From the NCBI GenBank assembly GCA_964600785.1, contig CAZRKH010000010.1, positions 31,296 through 95,295 on the forward strand: DNA of 64,000 bases, read 5' to 3'. Positions within the stretch are counted from its first letter, which is position 1. Each line of letters starts with the position of its first letter. Source of the DNA: M30B53 sp964600785. GTDB taxonomy: Bacteria > Planctomycetota > Planctomycetia > Pirellulales > UBA1268. This document shows, in pieces, positions 1-7,590 of the stretch. A program made the translations under genes and the position numbers. The notes below the pieces were generated by a model. That model had not been told where the DNA came from. It saw only the letters and a list, made by a program, of their open reading frames with translations, and did not search any database.

Positions 1-1042
1 CGCTGGCGGTGGCGTTGGTGATCGTGTCGCCGCCGATCTTGCCGTTGGGGACGATCATCACCTTGTTGTCGAAAGTGCGGATCGTGGTCGAGAGCATGTT
101 CATCGAGTCGACGATCCCGCTCACACCCCCGGCATCGATCACGTCACCCACGTCGAAGGGCCGGTAGGCGAGGATCAGCAGCCCCTGGGCAAAGTTGGCC
201 AACGTGCCCTGCAGGGCCAGGCCGATGACGAAAGCCGCCCCGCCGATCAGGGCCAGCAGGGGGTTGATGTTGACCTCCAACGCCGAAAGGGCGACCACCG
301 TGCCCACCAGCACCGTCGCCTGCCGCACGAAATTGACCAGGAACGTCCGCAGCAGCGACGACGCCCCCCTGACCCTGGCTACGGCCTGGCCGGTCAGGCT
401 TGCGAGGATCTTGGAGAGGATCCAGAAGCCCGCGAAGATCGCCACGAACTTGATGATGTTCCAGGCCCAGCGGATGCCGCCTTGTTCGGAAAATGCCCAG
501 TTGTTGAGGGTGGCGATCGCGGCCGAGGCGTCCTTGACGTCGACCTCGAGGCCGCTGACGGCATTGGAATAGAGCCTGAACTCGGCCGGGTCACCCCCCT
601 TCTTCTCCCATTCGTCGAGCACCGCCCGGAGATGGTCGACGAGGATCGTCCGCTCCTCCTGGAGATTGTTGAGGGTGAGAATCGCGTCCGCCGGAGGTTC
701 GCGATCAGCGTCATCGCGGGCCTGGGCCGTCTCGATGCGGAGGCTCGAGATCTCGGCGACCTTGGCCTTGAGCTTGTCTCGCCAGGCGGTTGCTTCCGCG
801 GCAAGTTCCTCCTTGGTCAGGGGCCGCAGCAAGAGCCGCAGTTCGTCGTGGGAGGAGGCCTGCTCGTGGGTCGTTGCCTGCGGTCCCTCGGCATCCTCGC
901 CGCGGGCGGCTTCGAGGCCGGTGGCAGAGGCAGCCAGCAACATCACGCCCGCTGCCAGCACGCCGGTGAGCCGCGTGCGGCGTGCCGTCAAAGAACGATC
1001 AATCGCACGATCGAGCCGGGGAGTGGAAGTGCCTGCGACCAC
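1..1042 (-). CDS. Mechanosensitive ion channel, MscS family (C-terminus outside window)
   Basis: Partial gene running off the left edge. I chose the GTG at 1042 because AAGGAG lies 7 bases upstream on the minus strand. The N-terminus carries a hydrophobic segment (TGVLAAGVMLLAASATGLEA, residues about 27-46) that looks like a signal peptide. A charged periplasmic-type region follows, with Glu/Lys-rich coiled-coil character, and then hydrophobic segments (IIKFVAIFAGFWILSKIL and others). The end visible here has the MscS pore helix and beta domain features: 'GGAAFVIGLALQGTLANFAQG' in shortened form, 'YRPFDVGDVIDAGG', 'VPNGKIGGDTITN'. MscS proteins release solutes across the inner membrane on hypo-osmotic shock. 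The family call is firm. The exact subfamily and the cytoplasmic C-terminus cannot be seen. Confidence 0.88.
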   Translation of the reverse strand, partial: MVAGTSTPRLDRAIDRSLTARRTRLTGVLAAGVMLLAASATGLEAARGEDAEGPQATTHEQASSHDELRLLLRPLTKEELAAEATAWRDKLKAKVAEISSLRIETAQARDDADREPPADAILTLNNLQEERTILVDHLRAVLDEWEKKGGDPAEFRLYSNAVSGLEVDVKDASAAIATLNNWAFSEQGGIRWAWNIIKFVAIFAGFWILSKILASLTGQAVARVRGASSLLRTFLVNFVRQATVLVGTVVALSALEVNINPLLALIGGAAFVIGLALQGTLANFAQGLLILAYRPFDVGDVIDAGGVSGIVDSMNMLSTTIRTFDNKVMIVPNGKIGGDTITNATAS

Positions 1043-1199
1043 GTGGATGCTCCTTTGCGTTTCCCAAACGAACGGGTGAATGAGCCGGCGAAAAAACAGT
1101 GGGGGCTGGAAAGGGCCGGGGATCGTGGGTATCTCACGAGAGCGGGAAATGATTGTCAAGCAACCCTCAGCAGAGCGGCCGGTTTTCGGCCGGAAAATC

Positions 1200-2198
1200 A
1201 TGAAAACCCCCGGCATTCATCAGCGGCGGCCCTCACGAATCGACCCGCGGCCGGTCGCAATCGGACGCCGGAGCCTGCTGGCGGCGACTGCAGCTGCGGG
1301 GCTCGCCGGAAGCCGGGGCTGGGCCAAGGATCCGGCCGCGGCGGTCGCCGAGGCTCCCGCGGGCTACCCCACGCCGCCGGAGCCGAAGCGGGGCCTGCTC
1401 TTCTCCTGCAAGTACGGCATGACCAAGGGTCCATCGCTCGAGGCCAGGCTGACCGCGGCCCGCGAAGCGGGCATGGACGGCGTCGATTTCGACGACGCGG
1501 CGTCGGTCAGCCCGGGGGAGCTGCGGGCTGCCGCCGATGCCACCGGCGTGTTTATCCACGGGGCGATCAATCACACCCACTGGAAACAACGGCTTTCGGC
1601 AGAGGATCCGGCGATGCGGGCCACGGCCCTGGCCAACCTCGAGCACTGCCTGCGGGTCTCGCATGCTGCTGGTGGCAGCGGCGTCTTGATCGTGATCGGC
1701 ACCGCCGCTGACGGGCCGGAGGGCCCGGCGAGAGCCCGAGAGGAGATCAAAAAGGCGATTCCCCTGGCCGCGGCTCTGGGCCAGCCGATCCTCTTTGAGA
1801 ATGTCTGGAACGGACTCTTCTACGAGGACGACGGGCCGCGAGACCAATCAGCCAAGCCCTGGGCCGACTACATCGACAGTTTTGAGAGCCCCTGGGTGGG
1901 GGCCTTTTTCGATCTTGGCAACCATGCCCGCTACGGCGATGTGGCTCAATGGGTGCGGGAGCTGGGCCGGAGGATCGTGAAGCTCGACATCAAGGGCTAT
2001 TCCAACGCCAAGGGCGATGCCGAGGGGAAGTGGAAGGGCTTTGTCGATATCACCGCCGGCGACATCGACTGGCAGAGCGTGCGAGCGGCCCTCGGCGAGA
2101 TCGGCTTCACCGGCTGGGTGTCGGCCGAGGGCGGCGGCGGCGACGTGCCACGCCTCAAGGACGTGCTCGCCCAGATGCGGGAAGCCCTCATCGGCTAA
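1200..2198 (+). CDS. Tat-exported sugar-isomerase-like TIM-barrel protein (hydroxypyruvate isomerase-like)
   Basis: 332 residues. I start at ATG 1200; in-frame starts at 1080 and 1149 would only lengthen the region before the twin-arginine signal (GRRSLLAATAAAGLAG, residues about 22-37), so export by Tat is likely. The rest fits the xylose-isomerase-like/AP-endonuclease-2 TIM barrel: 'GMDGVDFDD', 'LFENVWNG' (metal-binding Glu), 'GAFFDLGNHARYG', 'VKLDIKGY', 'GWVSAEGGGGD' near the C-terminus, a common metal-ligand pattern. Planctomycetes carry many Tat-tagged members of this family; substrates are mostly unknown, so no sugar is assigned. The gene is monocistronic in appearance, and a conserved 33-base repeat begins two bases after its stop codon. 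Confidence 0.85.
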   Translation: MKTPGIHQRRPSRIDPRPVAIGRRSLLAATAAAGLAGSRGWAKDPAAAVAEAPAGYPTPPEPKRGLLFSCKYGMTKGPSLEARLTAAREAGMDGVDFDDAASVSPGELRAAADATGVFIHGAINHTHWKQRLSAEDPAMRATALANLEHCLRVSHAAGGSGVLIVIGTAADGPEGPARAREEIKKAIPLAAALGQPILFENVWNGLFYEDDGPRDQSAKPWADYIDSFESPWVGAFFDLGNHARYGDVAQWVRELGRRIVKLDIKGYSNAKGDAEGKWKGFVDITAGDIDWQSVRAALGEIGFTGWVSAEGGGGDVPRLKDVLAQMREALIG

Positions 2199-2200
2199 GC

Positions 2201-2233
2201 ACCCCCCTAAAAAAATGGGGACGGGAGCGATTT
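2201..2233 (+). repeat. 33-base dispersed repeat, copy 1
   Basis: Reads A-C6-T-A7 followed by TGGGGACGGGAGCGATTT. It begins two bases after the stop codon of the TIM-barrel gene. The same 33 bases, with one mismatch (C for T), occur on the minus strand at 36501-36533. This copy lacks the opposing arm, so it cannot form the long hairpin seen at the second copy. The position directly after a stop codon suggests a REP-like or terminator-derived element; that is inference. Confidence 0.8.
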
Positions 2234-2338
2234 TTCGCCGCAGGCGTTGCGGCCGCTGCGTCGAGTTCGCCCGCCGCAGTGAGGCCGACCGCGATTGCGG
2301 CGGTGGACAACAGGCGTGCCGTGGGCAGTCGCCATGAC

Positions 2339-2641
2339 TCAGGCATCATCGTCATGCTCCTCGTCGCTGGTATCGTCGACTCGGGGCTCGCCATCGATTG
2401 CCTCTTTGTGTCGCTCAAGTTCCTCAAAGACCGTCGTGATCTCCTGCCGGGTGGCCTTGAGCGTGGCATGCATCGACATGATCAACGCCGCCGCCTCGCG
2501 GGCCTCGCCGGCAAGCTCGTCCATCGGTGTCTCGGAGTTGTCGAGACGGATGAGAATCTCATCGAGCCTGGCCTCCTTCTCCTCGTAGGAAAGCTGCTCC
2601 ACTTCGGGGGCGGCGGGTTGCTTGGCGGCTCGTTTGGCCAT
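2339..2641 (-). CDS. xseB: Exodeoxyribonuclease VII small subunit
   Basis: 100 residues. XseB is the small, helical subunit that binds XseA in several copies to make exonuclease VII, a metal-independent single-strand DNA nuclease acting from both ends. The core 'LSYEEKEARLDEILIRLDN' (residues about 18-36) is the usual XseB signature (E-x2-L-x2-I-x-x-L), followed by a second helix 'AAALIMSMHATLKATRQEI'. The acidic C-terminal tail (DDTSDEEHDDDA) is an extension compared with the usual length of about 70-80 residues. It starts two bases after the xseA stop on the same strand, so the two subunits are co-transcribed and probably translationally coupled. Confidence 0.92.
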   Translation of the reverse strand: MAKRAAKQPAAPEVEQLSYEEKEARLDEILIRLDNSETPMDELAGEAREAAALIMSMHATLKATRQEITTVFEELERHKEAIDGEPRVDDTSDEEHDDDA

Positions 2642-2643
2642 GT

Positions 2644-4149
2644 TCAGTCCTCCGGCGAATCCTGCGGGGGTGATGAAGCCGGGCCGTCACCGGCTCCGGT
2701 GGTGACATCGCTGACGATGCTCGTGAGTCTCCCATCCGACAGGCGGGTGACAAGGGTTTCGCCCACCGCAACACCCTCGACCGAACTGATCGGCCGACCG
2801 GTAGCGTCGAGTGTGAGGCTGTAGCCACGGCGCAGGATTCGCTCGGGCCTGAGCGACTCGAGCCTTGCCGAGCGGCCGGCGAGGGCTGTCTCGGCTCGCG
2901 TAACGAGCTGCCGGTAACGGGTCTCTCGCAGCCGGCCGGCAAGGTTCTCGAGCCGACGGACGCGGGCTTCGATCGATCGTGCCGCGGCACCGCTCCCGGC
3001 CTCGGCGGCACGGTCAAGACGGCCGCGGCAGTCGGTGATCCGGTGGCCGGCAGCAGACCGCACGCCCGTGGCTCGCTCAGCCAGTCGGCTCTCGCGGCCG
3101 AGCGTGCTCTGCCAGGCCGCGGCCCGAAGACGGGCGAGATGGCCGAGCAGCTCGCTCTGGGCAAGCGTCTGGGCCTTGCGGAGCCCCTGCAGGAATCCCT
3201 GGCGATTGCGGTCGAGACTGCGGGCGGCCAGGTCGATCGGCCGACGGACGAGGTTGTCGAGCCGCTCAGCGGCCGTCACCAGCCGGTCGTCGAGACCCCG
3301 GAGAGTGGACACGATCGCCTCGGCTACCGCCGTGGGTGTCTTGAAGGAGCTGTGGGCCACCTGGTCGGGCACGCCGGAGTCGATCTCGTGGCCGATACCG
3401 ACCCAGACCGGCACCGGCATCGTGGCGATCGAACGGGCCACCGACTCGTTGTCAAACCAGGCCAGGTCAACCGGCGATCCGCCCCCGCGGACGATCGCCA
3501 CGAGGTCCAGCGGTAGCCGCGAGAGGGCCGCCAAGGCCGCGAGCACCTCGGCTTCGAGAGCCTCACCCTGCATCGCGGCCGACGCGAGCACCACGCGAAA
3601 GCCGTAGGGACTTTCCGCGAGCGTTCGCAGGAAGTCGTTGGCCGCCGCGGAGTCGGCAGCGGTCACCAGGCCGATCGCCAGCGGGGCCGCCGGCAGCTCG
3701 AGCAGCCCGTTGGCCTCCAGCAGCCCCTCGGCGGCAAGCCGCTCGAGGATCAGCCGCCGGTTGCGGTCGATGTGGGCCTCGCCGAACGACGGATCGACAT
3801 CGTGGACCTGCAGCGAGAGCCCGTGCACCTCGTGATAGGCCACCGAGGCGAGCACGCAGATTTCGCGGTTGCCTGCGAGCACGTCGGCAGTCCCGGCAAG
3901 TTCGAGCTTGCGGCGGATCCCAACCAGGCTGCTCCGCCAGATGACGAGGTTCATCTTGGCGAGAGTGCGGCCGAGTTCGTCGAGGTCGAGCAGCTCGCCG
4001 TAGAAGTGGCCCGAGCGGGCCGGGCCGCGGGCGACGAGCTGGCCGCGAACCCAGAACCGCCGCGCCGTGACTTCCAGCAGCATGTCGCGGATTCGCCCGG
4101 TGACCGCCGCGAGGCGAAAGACCGTGGGCGGTCGCTCGGCGGTGCTCAT
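2644..4149 (-). CDS. xseA: Exodeoxyribonuclease VII large subunit
   Basis: 501 residues. This is the catalytic subunit of exonuclease VII. The N-terminal OB-fold (residues about 15-110: 'RFWVRGQLVA', 'GHFYGELLD', 'MNLVIWRSS') binds single-stranded DNA. The catalytic domain has 'LAIGLVTAADSAAANDFL', 'LDLVAIVRGGGSPVDLAWFDNE', 'VWVGIGHEIDSGVPDQVAH' and 'KTPTAVAE', all standard XseA motifs. A long coiled-coil region follows, then the C-terminal segment 'RPERILRRGYSLTLDATGRPI'. It is somewhat longer than the Escherichia coli protein (about 456 residues) through its coiled coil. First gene of the xseA-xseB pair. Confidence 0.94.
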   Translation of the reverse strand: MSTAERPPTVFRLAAVTGRIRDMLLEVTARRFWVRGQLVARGPARSGHFYGELLDLDELGRTLAKMNLVIWRSSLVGIRRKLELAGTADVLAGNREICVLASVAYHEVHGLSLQVHDVDPSFGEAHIDRNRRLILERLAAEGLLEANGLLELPAAPLAIGLVTAADSAAANDFLRTLAESPYGFRVVLASAAMQGEALEAEVLAALAALSRLPLDLVAIVRGGGSPVDLAWFDNESVARSIATMPVPVWVGIGHEIDSGVPDQVAHSSFKTPTAVAEAIVSTLRGLDDRLVTAAERLDNLVRRPIDLAARSLDRNRQGFLQGLRKAQTLAQSELLGHLARLRAAAWQSTLGRESRLAERATGVRSAAGHRITDCRGRLDRAAEAGSGAAARSIEARVRRLENLAGRLRETRYRQLVTRAETALAGRSARLESLRPERILRRGYSLTLDATGRPISSVEGVAVGETLVTRLSDGRLTSIVSDVTTGAGDGPASSPPQDSPED

Positions 4150-4417
4150 CAGCGACTGAAAACTCCGAAAACTCGCGGGGAAACCTGGCAGATTTTAGCG
4201 GATTGTCACAGCCACCACCGCGGGACTCGGTGGCAGGCGGGAAGCCTTGACGAAAAAGTGGCGCCAGCCGCTTGACGGCCGTCGGCAGAGCCTCTAGGTT
4301 ATGCAATCGATGTGCAAGTGAGTGGCGGTCGCGACAGTGCTGAGAGAAGTGCGTGGCTGCCAACTGGTACTACAGGAATCGCTCGTGACCGTATCGTGAT
4401 CGCCGATGCTGGTGGTC
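4150..4417. other. Intergenic region upstream of xseA and the prepilin-like gene
   Basis: Divergent intergenic DNA between xseA (minus) and the prepilin-like gene (plus). No reading frame with the codon pattern of the neighbours was found, and no tRNA fold was recognised. It must hold the xseA promoter, but no convincing -10/-35 pair was seen. The region continues into the tandem hairpin repeat at 4418. Confidence 0.5.
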
Positions 4418-4500
4418 GTCAGACGCCCGGGTCTGACGGGTGTTTGTCAGACGCCCGGGTTTGATGGGTGTTTGTCAGACGCCCGGGTCTGACGGGCTTT
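4418..4500. repeat. Three tandem 28-base units, each a 7-bp-stem hairpin
   Basis: Units start at 4418, 4446 and 4474. Each begins GTCAGACGCCCGGGTCTGAC, in which GTCAGAC and GTCTGAC are exact reverse complements around a GCCCGG loop, followed by the spacer GGGTGTTT. Unit 2 carries two changes (GTTTGAT) that keep the stem through G-T wobble pairs if transcribed from this strand. Unit 3 ends GGGCTTT. There are no spacers between units, so this is not a CRISPR array. It lies about 130 bases before the prepilin-like start and 270 bases upstream of xseA. Possible roles are a structured leader, a tandem protein-binding site or a tandem terminator. Confidence 0.85.
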
Positions 4501-4632
4501 CCGATCTCTCCAGGTCACCTCTCAGCTCTCCGACTGCTTCATTGACCGTACGGCACGCGGTGCCGGCTGATGGTCGCAGAAGCCCGAGCGAACAGAGCAC
4601 GCGATCATGATGCGGCCCCCTCAGGCAGCAGC

Positions 4633-5466
4633 ATGCAACACTCCTCCCCGTCATCGTGCCGTTTTGCAAGGGTTCGCCCCGGCCTCGCGCCGGCGCGCGG
4701 CTTCACCCTCGTGGAGCTGCTCGTGGTGGTTGCCATCATCGGCGGGCTTGTCGGCCTCCTCCTGCCGGCGGTGCAGAGTGCCCGGGCCGCCGCCCGCCGC
4801 ACGCAGTGCAGCGTGAACATCCGCGAGGTGGCCCTGGGCATCATCATCTACGCCGACGCCCACCGCGGCCGCTTCCCCTCGCGGACCCATACCGACGACG
4901 ACGATCGGTACCTGCACTGGATCGAGCAGCTCGCGCCGTTCGTCGAAAACGTCGACCTCATCCGGCTCTGCCCCGACGATCCGCTTGGCAGCCTGCGAAT
5001 GAACGGCCTGCCGGGCTCGGGGATCGAATTCGTCGACCCGCTGCATCCCGACGAGGAGAAGCGGTTCAGCCCACAGACGAGCTACGTGGCCAACGGTTAC
5101 CTCTCCTTCGACGACCAGGCGGCCCGCTCCAAGGGCATCAACGATCTCGACAAGCTGATCGCTCGCTCAAAGACGGTGATGCTCTTCGAGAAGGCCTCCG
5201 ATCCGGCCGTGCTCGCCGACACCGAGCTGCAGAAAAACGAACTGCTCGCCAGCCATTTCGATCACACCCATTCACCGACCTGGTTTCGCTGGTATCCGCA
5301 CATGCCCACGCGGGTGCTCGACGACATCACCGCCGAAATCCAGATCGATCGCCATTCCGGCGGTAGCCATTTTGCCTATGCCGACGGCCACGTGGCCTTG
5401 ATCAGCGAAGACGCGATCGCCAACTGGATTTCCGCCGGCTACGACTTCGCCAAGCCAAACCAATGA
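4633..5466 (+). CDS. Prepilin-type N-terminal cleavage/methylation protein with planctomycete H-x9-DG-like C-terminus
   Basis: 277 residues from ATG 4633; an in-frame ATG at 4570 would add 21 residues before the leader and is less likely. The type IV prepilin signature is clear: 'RG-FTLVELLVVVAIIG' with the peptidase site between G23 and F24 and the conserved Glu at +5 of the mature protein. The hydrophobic helix is followed by the planctomycete-typical 'LLLPAVQSARAAARRTQC' and by a globular domain. Near the C-terminus 'HSGGSHFAYADGHV' resembles the H-x9-DG motif of the DUF1559-type family. Such pseudopilin-like proteins are highly multiplied in planctomycetes and their job is unknown. The PEP-CTERM-like gene starts 53 bases downstream. 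Confidence 0.85.
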   Translation: MQHSSPSSCRFARVRPGLAPARGFTLVELLVVVAIIGGLVGLLLPAVQSARAAARRTQCSVNIREVALGIIIYADAHRGRFPSRTHTDDDDRYLHWIEQLAPFVENVDLIRLCPDDPLGSLRMNGLPGSGIEFVDPLHPDEEKRFSPQTSYVANGYLSFDDQAARSKGINDLDKLIARSKTVMLFEKASDPAVLADTELQKNELLASHFDHTHSPTWFRWYPHMPTRVLDDITAEIQIDRHSGGSHFAYADGHVALISEDAIANWISAGYDFAKPNQ

Positions 5467-5519
5467 CCTCGATCAATTCCAGCCACCACCAAACCCCTTC
5501 GCGACCAAGGAGCTTTGCG

Positions 5520-6239
5520 ATGCCCACGATACCTTCTGTCGGGAGTCTGCTCTTCGCGGCGGCACTCACGCTCTTCGCCGCCACCGCGTCGGCCCAGCAT
5601 GCCGGCGACATTCTGCTCTCGCTGCCCGAGCCGGGGGGAAAGCTCGTCACCTCCGGTGGTGATTTCACCGGTGAATTCGCCGGGCGGGTCTTCGAGGGCG
5701 TGATGCCACCGTCGCTGCCCTACGAAATCGATGCTCCCGGCTTCGACAGCCTCACCGGCACCTTCTCCGCAGGCGATGAGATACGCTTCGACTTCGCCCG
5801 CGAACTGCTCTATTGGAACGGCTCGTCCCTGGCGACGCCGGCCGATCGGATGACGGTCAGTTATAGCTCTTCGAAACAGGCCTCGGTCGGCGGGACGGAC
5901 TTCGAAGGGCTCTCCGGCTATGTGATTTCTGCGGCCGACTCAAACGGGGCGTTCCACAAGCACCCGTCTTTCAGCCTGCCCGACACGGCCGCCGACGGAG
6001 TCTACGGCCTCACGCTGACCCTTGGCCCGGGCGACGGCACGAGCGGCTTTACGACCTCCGACCCGTTTTTGATCACGATGCTCGTGGGTAATCCGGGCGA
6101 CTACACCGCGGGCGTTGCGGCCCTCGCCGACGCCGCCTTCGCGGCGCCGGTGCCCGAACCCGCCGCGGGGCTGCTCGCGGCCGCCGCCGCCGTGCTCGCC
6201 GGGACCCGCTGCGGCCGGCGAAGGCGTCGGACGGCTTGA
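5520..6239 (+). CDS. PEP-CTERM-like surface protein, otherwise uncharacterised
   Basis: 239 residues. ATG 5520 is chosen because AAGGAG ends 7 bases upstream; an earlier in-frame start at 5463 overlaps the previous stop and lacks a site. N-terminal signal peptide 'SLLFAAALTLFAATASAQ' (cleavage after ASA). The mature part is beta-rich and contains no domain I recognise. The C-terminus has the sorting triad 'VPEPAAG', then an alanine/leucine helix and an Arg cluster (GRRRRR), the tripartite PEP-CTERM layout recognised by exosortase. It directly follows the prepilin-like gene and is probably in one transcript with it. Confidence 0.72.
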   Translation: MPTIPSVGSLLFAAALTLFAATASAQHAGDILLSLPEPGGKLVTSGGDFTGEFAGRVFEGVMPPSLPYEIDAPGFDSLTGTFSAGDEIRFDFARELLYWNGSSLATPADRMTVSYSSSKQASVGGTDFEGLSGYVISAADSNGAFHKHPSFSLPDTAADGVYGLTLTLGPGDGTSGFTTSDPFLITMLVGNPGDYTAGVAALADAAFAAPVPEPAAGLLAAAAAVLAGTRCGRRRRRTA

Positions 6240-6272
6240 TTCTCGGCGAAAAAATTTCCACATGCAAAACCA

Positions 6273-6300
6273 TTGCAAAACCGGAAAGCCCTGGTACGAT
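6273..6300 (+). promoter_or_regulatory. Probable sigma-70 promoter of the 6379 gene
   Basis: TTGCAA at 6273-6278, a 16-base spacer, and TACGAT at 6295-6300. It sits in an A/T-richer stretch about 80 bases before the next start codon. The first bases after the -10 box belong to an 11-bp inverted repeat, so transcription would start at or inside a hairpin. The call rests on box similarity only. Confidence 0.5.
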
Positions 6301-6334
6301 ACGCAAGTGCGTTGCACGTGCTACGCACTTGCGT
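6301..6334 (+). promoter_or_regulatory. Inverted repeat at the probable transcript start (operator or 5' hairpin)
   Basis: Perfect 11-bp arms ACGCAAGTGCG (6301-6311) and CGCACTTGCGT (6324-6334) around a 12-base loop that itself contains GCACGTGC. Placed immediately after the -10 box and 44 bases before the start codon of the PEP-CTERM-like gene. It could be a dimeric repressor operator or a stabilising 5' hairpin. Confidence 0.65.
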
Positions 6335-6378
6335 GATGGCTTCGGCCGCAACTACAGCCCAAACCACCGACAGGAGCA

Positions 6379-7296
6379 ATGCTCATGACCCCCTGCCTTC
6401 CCGTTTGTCTTTCCTGTTTCTTCGCCCGTCCTGCTGTGACTGCTGGCGTGTCCGGTGGTGTGTCCGGCAACGGAGTCGGCCGCCTTGCGATCGCCGTGGC
6501 CGTCCTCGCCGCCGGCGTGCTGCATGGTGCCGGCCGGGCGTCCGCGGCGACCTTCAACGCCGAGCACGGCGACATTGGCGTGGCCTACGATTCGGCCTCC
6601 GCACCGACGGAATTTGAGATGGAACTCCACGTCGGCCAGGGCGGCGTGGTCGACGGCACGACGATCACCGATGCCGACGGCCAGGCCTATGAGCCTGACG
6701 AGATCGCGGTCGGGGTGCCGGCCGCGGCCAACCTGCGACGGATCAACAATCCGACGGGCGTCTGGGGCGGCACGGCCGACGGCTATGACTTCACCGGCAG
6801 CGGCTATGACGGAATGGGCGTGGCTGCCGGTGGCAGCCTGTGGGTGCTCTCCTTCGACGGCACCGATGCCGACCACTACGGCACGCCCTTTTTGGGCTGG
6901 GCCACGGAGGAGGGCTTTGCCGGTGAGAATTTCACGACCGGTGTGACCTTTTCCGTGTCGTCCTTCGCCGGTCCATCTGGCGGGACGATGGGCGTCTACA
7001 CGGCGTTGGGTTCCAATCAGTGGCTGCTCTCCGATGGCGACACCGATTTCAGCGGAGATGCGTTCACCGTCGGCACCGATGCCCATGTCCACCGGGTGCT
7101 GATGTTCAGCGAGCCGGGGAGCTATTTGGTCGGTATCGACGCCTCGGCCACCCACGCGACTCACGGGCTGGTGAGCGGCTCGGCGGTGTACGAGTTCAGC
7201 GTGGTTCCCGAGCCTTCGGGGCTGGCCCTGGCCGGTATGGGGCTGGCGGCCGTCAGCGTCGCGGTCCGCTCGGCCGGCCGCCGCAGACGCGGGTGA
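6379..7296 (+). CDS. PEP-CTERM-like protein with a choice-of-anchor/'surface-anchored' type repeat domain
   Basis: 305 residues from ATG 6379. A long N-terminal region precedes the hydrophobic signal 'AVAVLAAGVLHGAGRASA' (about residues 39-56). The mature region ends with 'DAHVHRVLMFSEPGSYLV' and 'GSAVYEFSVV', which resembles the H-x-H...FS-x-PG-x-Y pattern of the actinobacterial-type surface-anchored repeat (TIGR03769-like); this match is by eye. The C-terminus 'VPEPSGLALAGMG...RSAGRRRRG' is a PEP-CTERM sorting signal. With its own promoter and hairpin upstream and a strong terminator downstream, it is probably a single-gene transcript, although it shares the exported-protein cluster with the two genes before it. 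Confidence 0.72.
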   Translation: MLMTPCLPVCLSCFFARPAVTAGVSGGVSGNGVGRLAIAVAVLAAGVLHGAGRASAATFNAEHGDIGVAYDSASAPTEFEMELHVGQGGVVDGTTITDADGQAYEPDEIAVGVPAAANLRRINNPTGVWGGTADGYDFTGSGYDGMGVAAGGSLWVLSFDGTDADHYGTPFLGWATEEGFAGENFTTGVTFSVSSFAGPSGGTMGVYTALGSNQWLLSDGDTDFSGDAFTVGTDAHVHRVLMFSEPGSYLVGIDASATHATHGLVSGSAVYEFSVVPEPSGLALAGMGLAAVSVAVRSAGRRRRG

Positions 7297-7322
7297 ATCC
7301 CCCTCGCGACGCGAGCATTTTT

Positions 7323-7370
7323 GCGTCCGCAGGCCCGTTCTCTGAACTGGCCTGCGGACGCTGTTTTTTT
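7323..7370 (+). terminator. Rho-independent terminator of the surface-protein gene
   Basis: Perfect 13-bp stem GCGTCCGCAGGCC (7323-7335) / GGCCTGCGGACGC (7349-7361) with a 13-base loop, followed by TGTTTTTTT. It lies 26 bases after the stop codon at 7296. The cleanest intrinsic terminator in the window. Confidence 0.93.
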
Positions 7371-7590
7371 CGGTTCTGCGGGTAGTTAGCCCTGGCCGGG
7401 CGGTGCGGTTCTCTCTTCAGAAGGATGTGAAGCTGGGCGGTTCCCGCGTGGGTTCCCTCAGGTTGTTCGCAGCCAAAACCGATACCACCAACCTCGTCTT
7501 CTTTTCGTCACGGTGGTTCGCGGCCGGCAGCGGGCAATCCCGCCATGTCCTGCAGCATCGCTCATCACATCGCGTGCCAGGAGGGAAACC

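Noticed and set aside
4418..4500. CRISPR array
   Set aside because: The 28-base units touch each other with no spacers; only three copies and no cas genes nearby.
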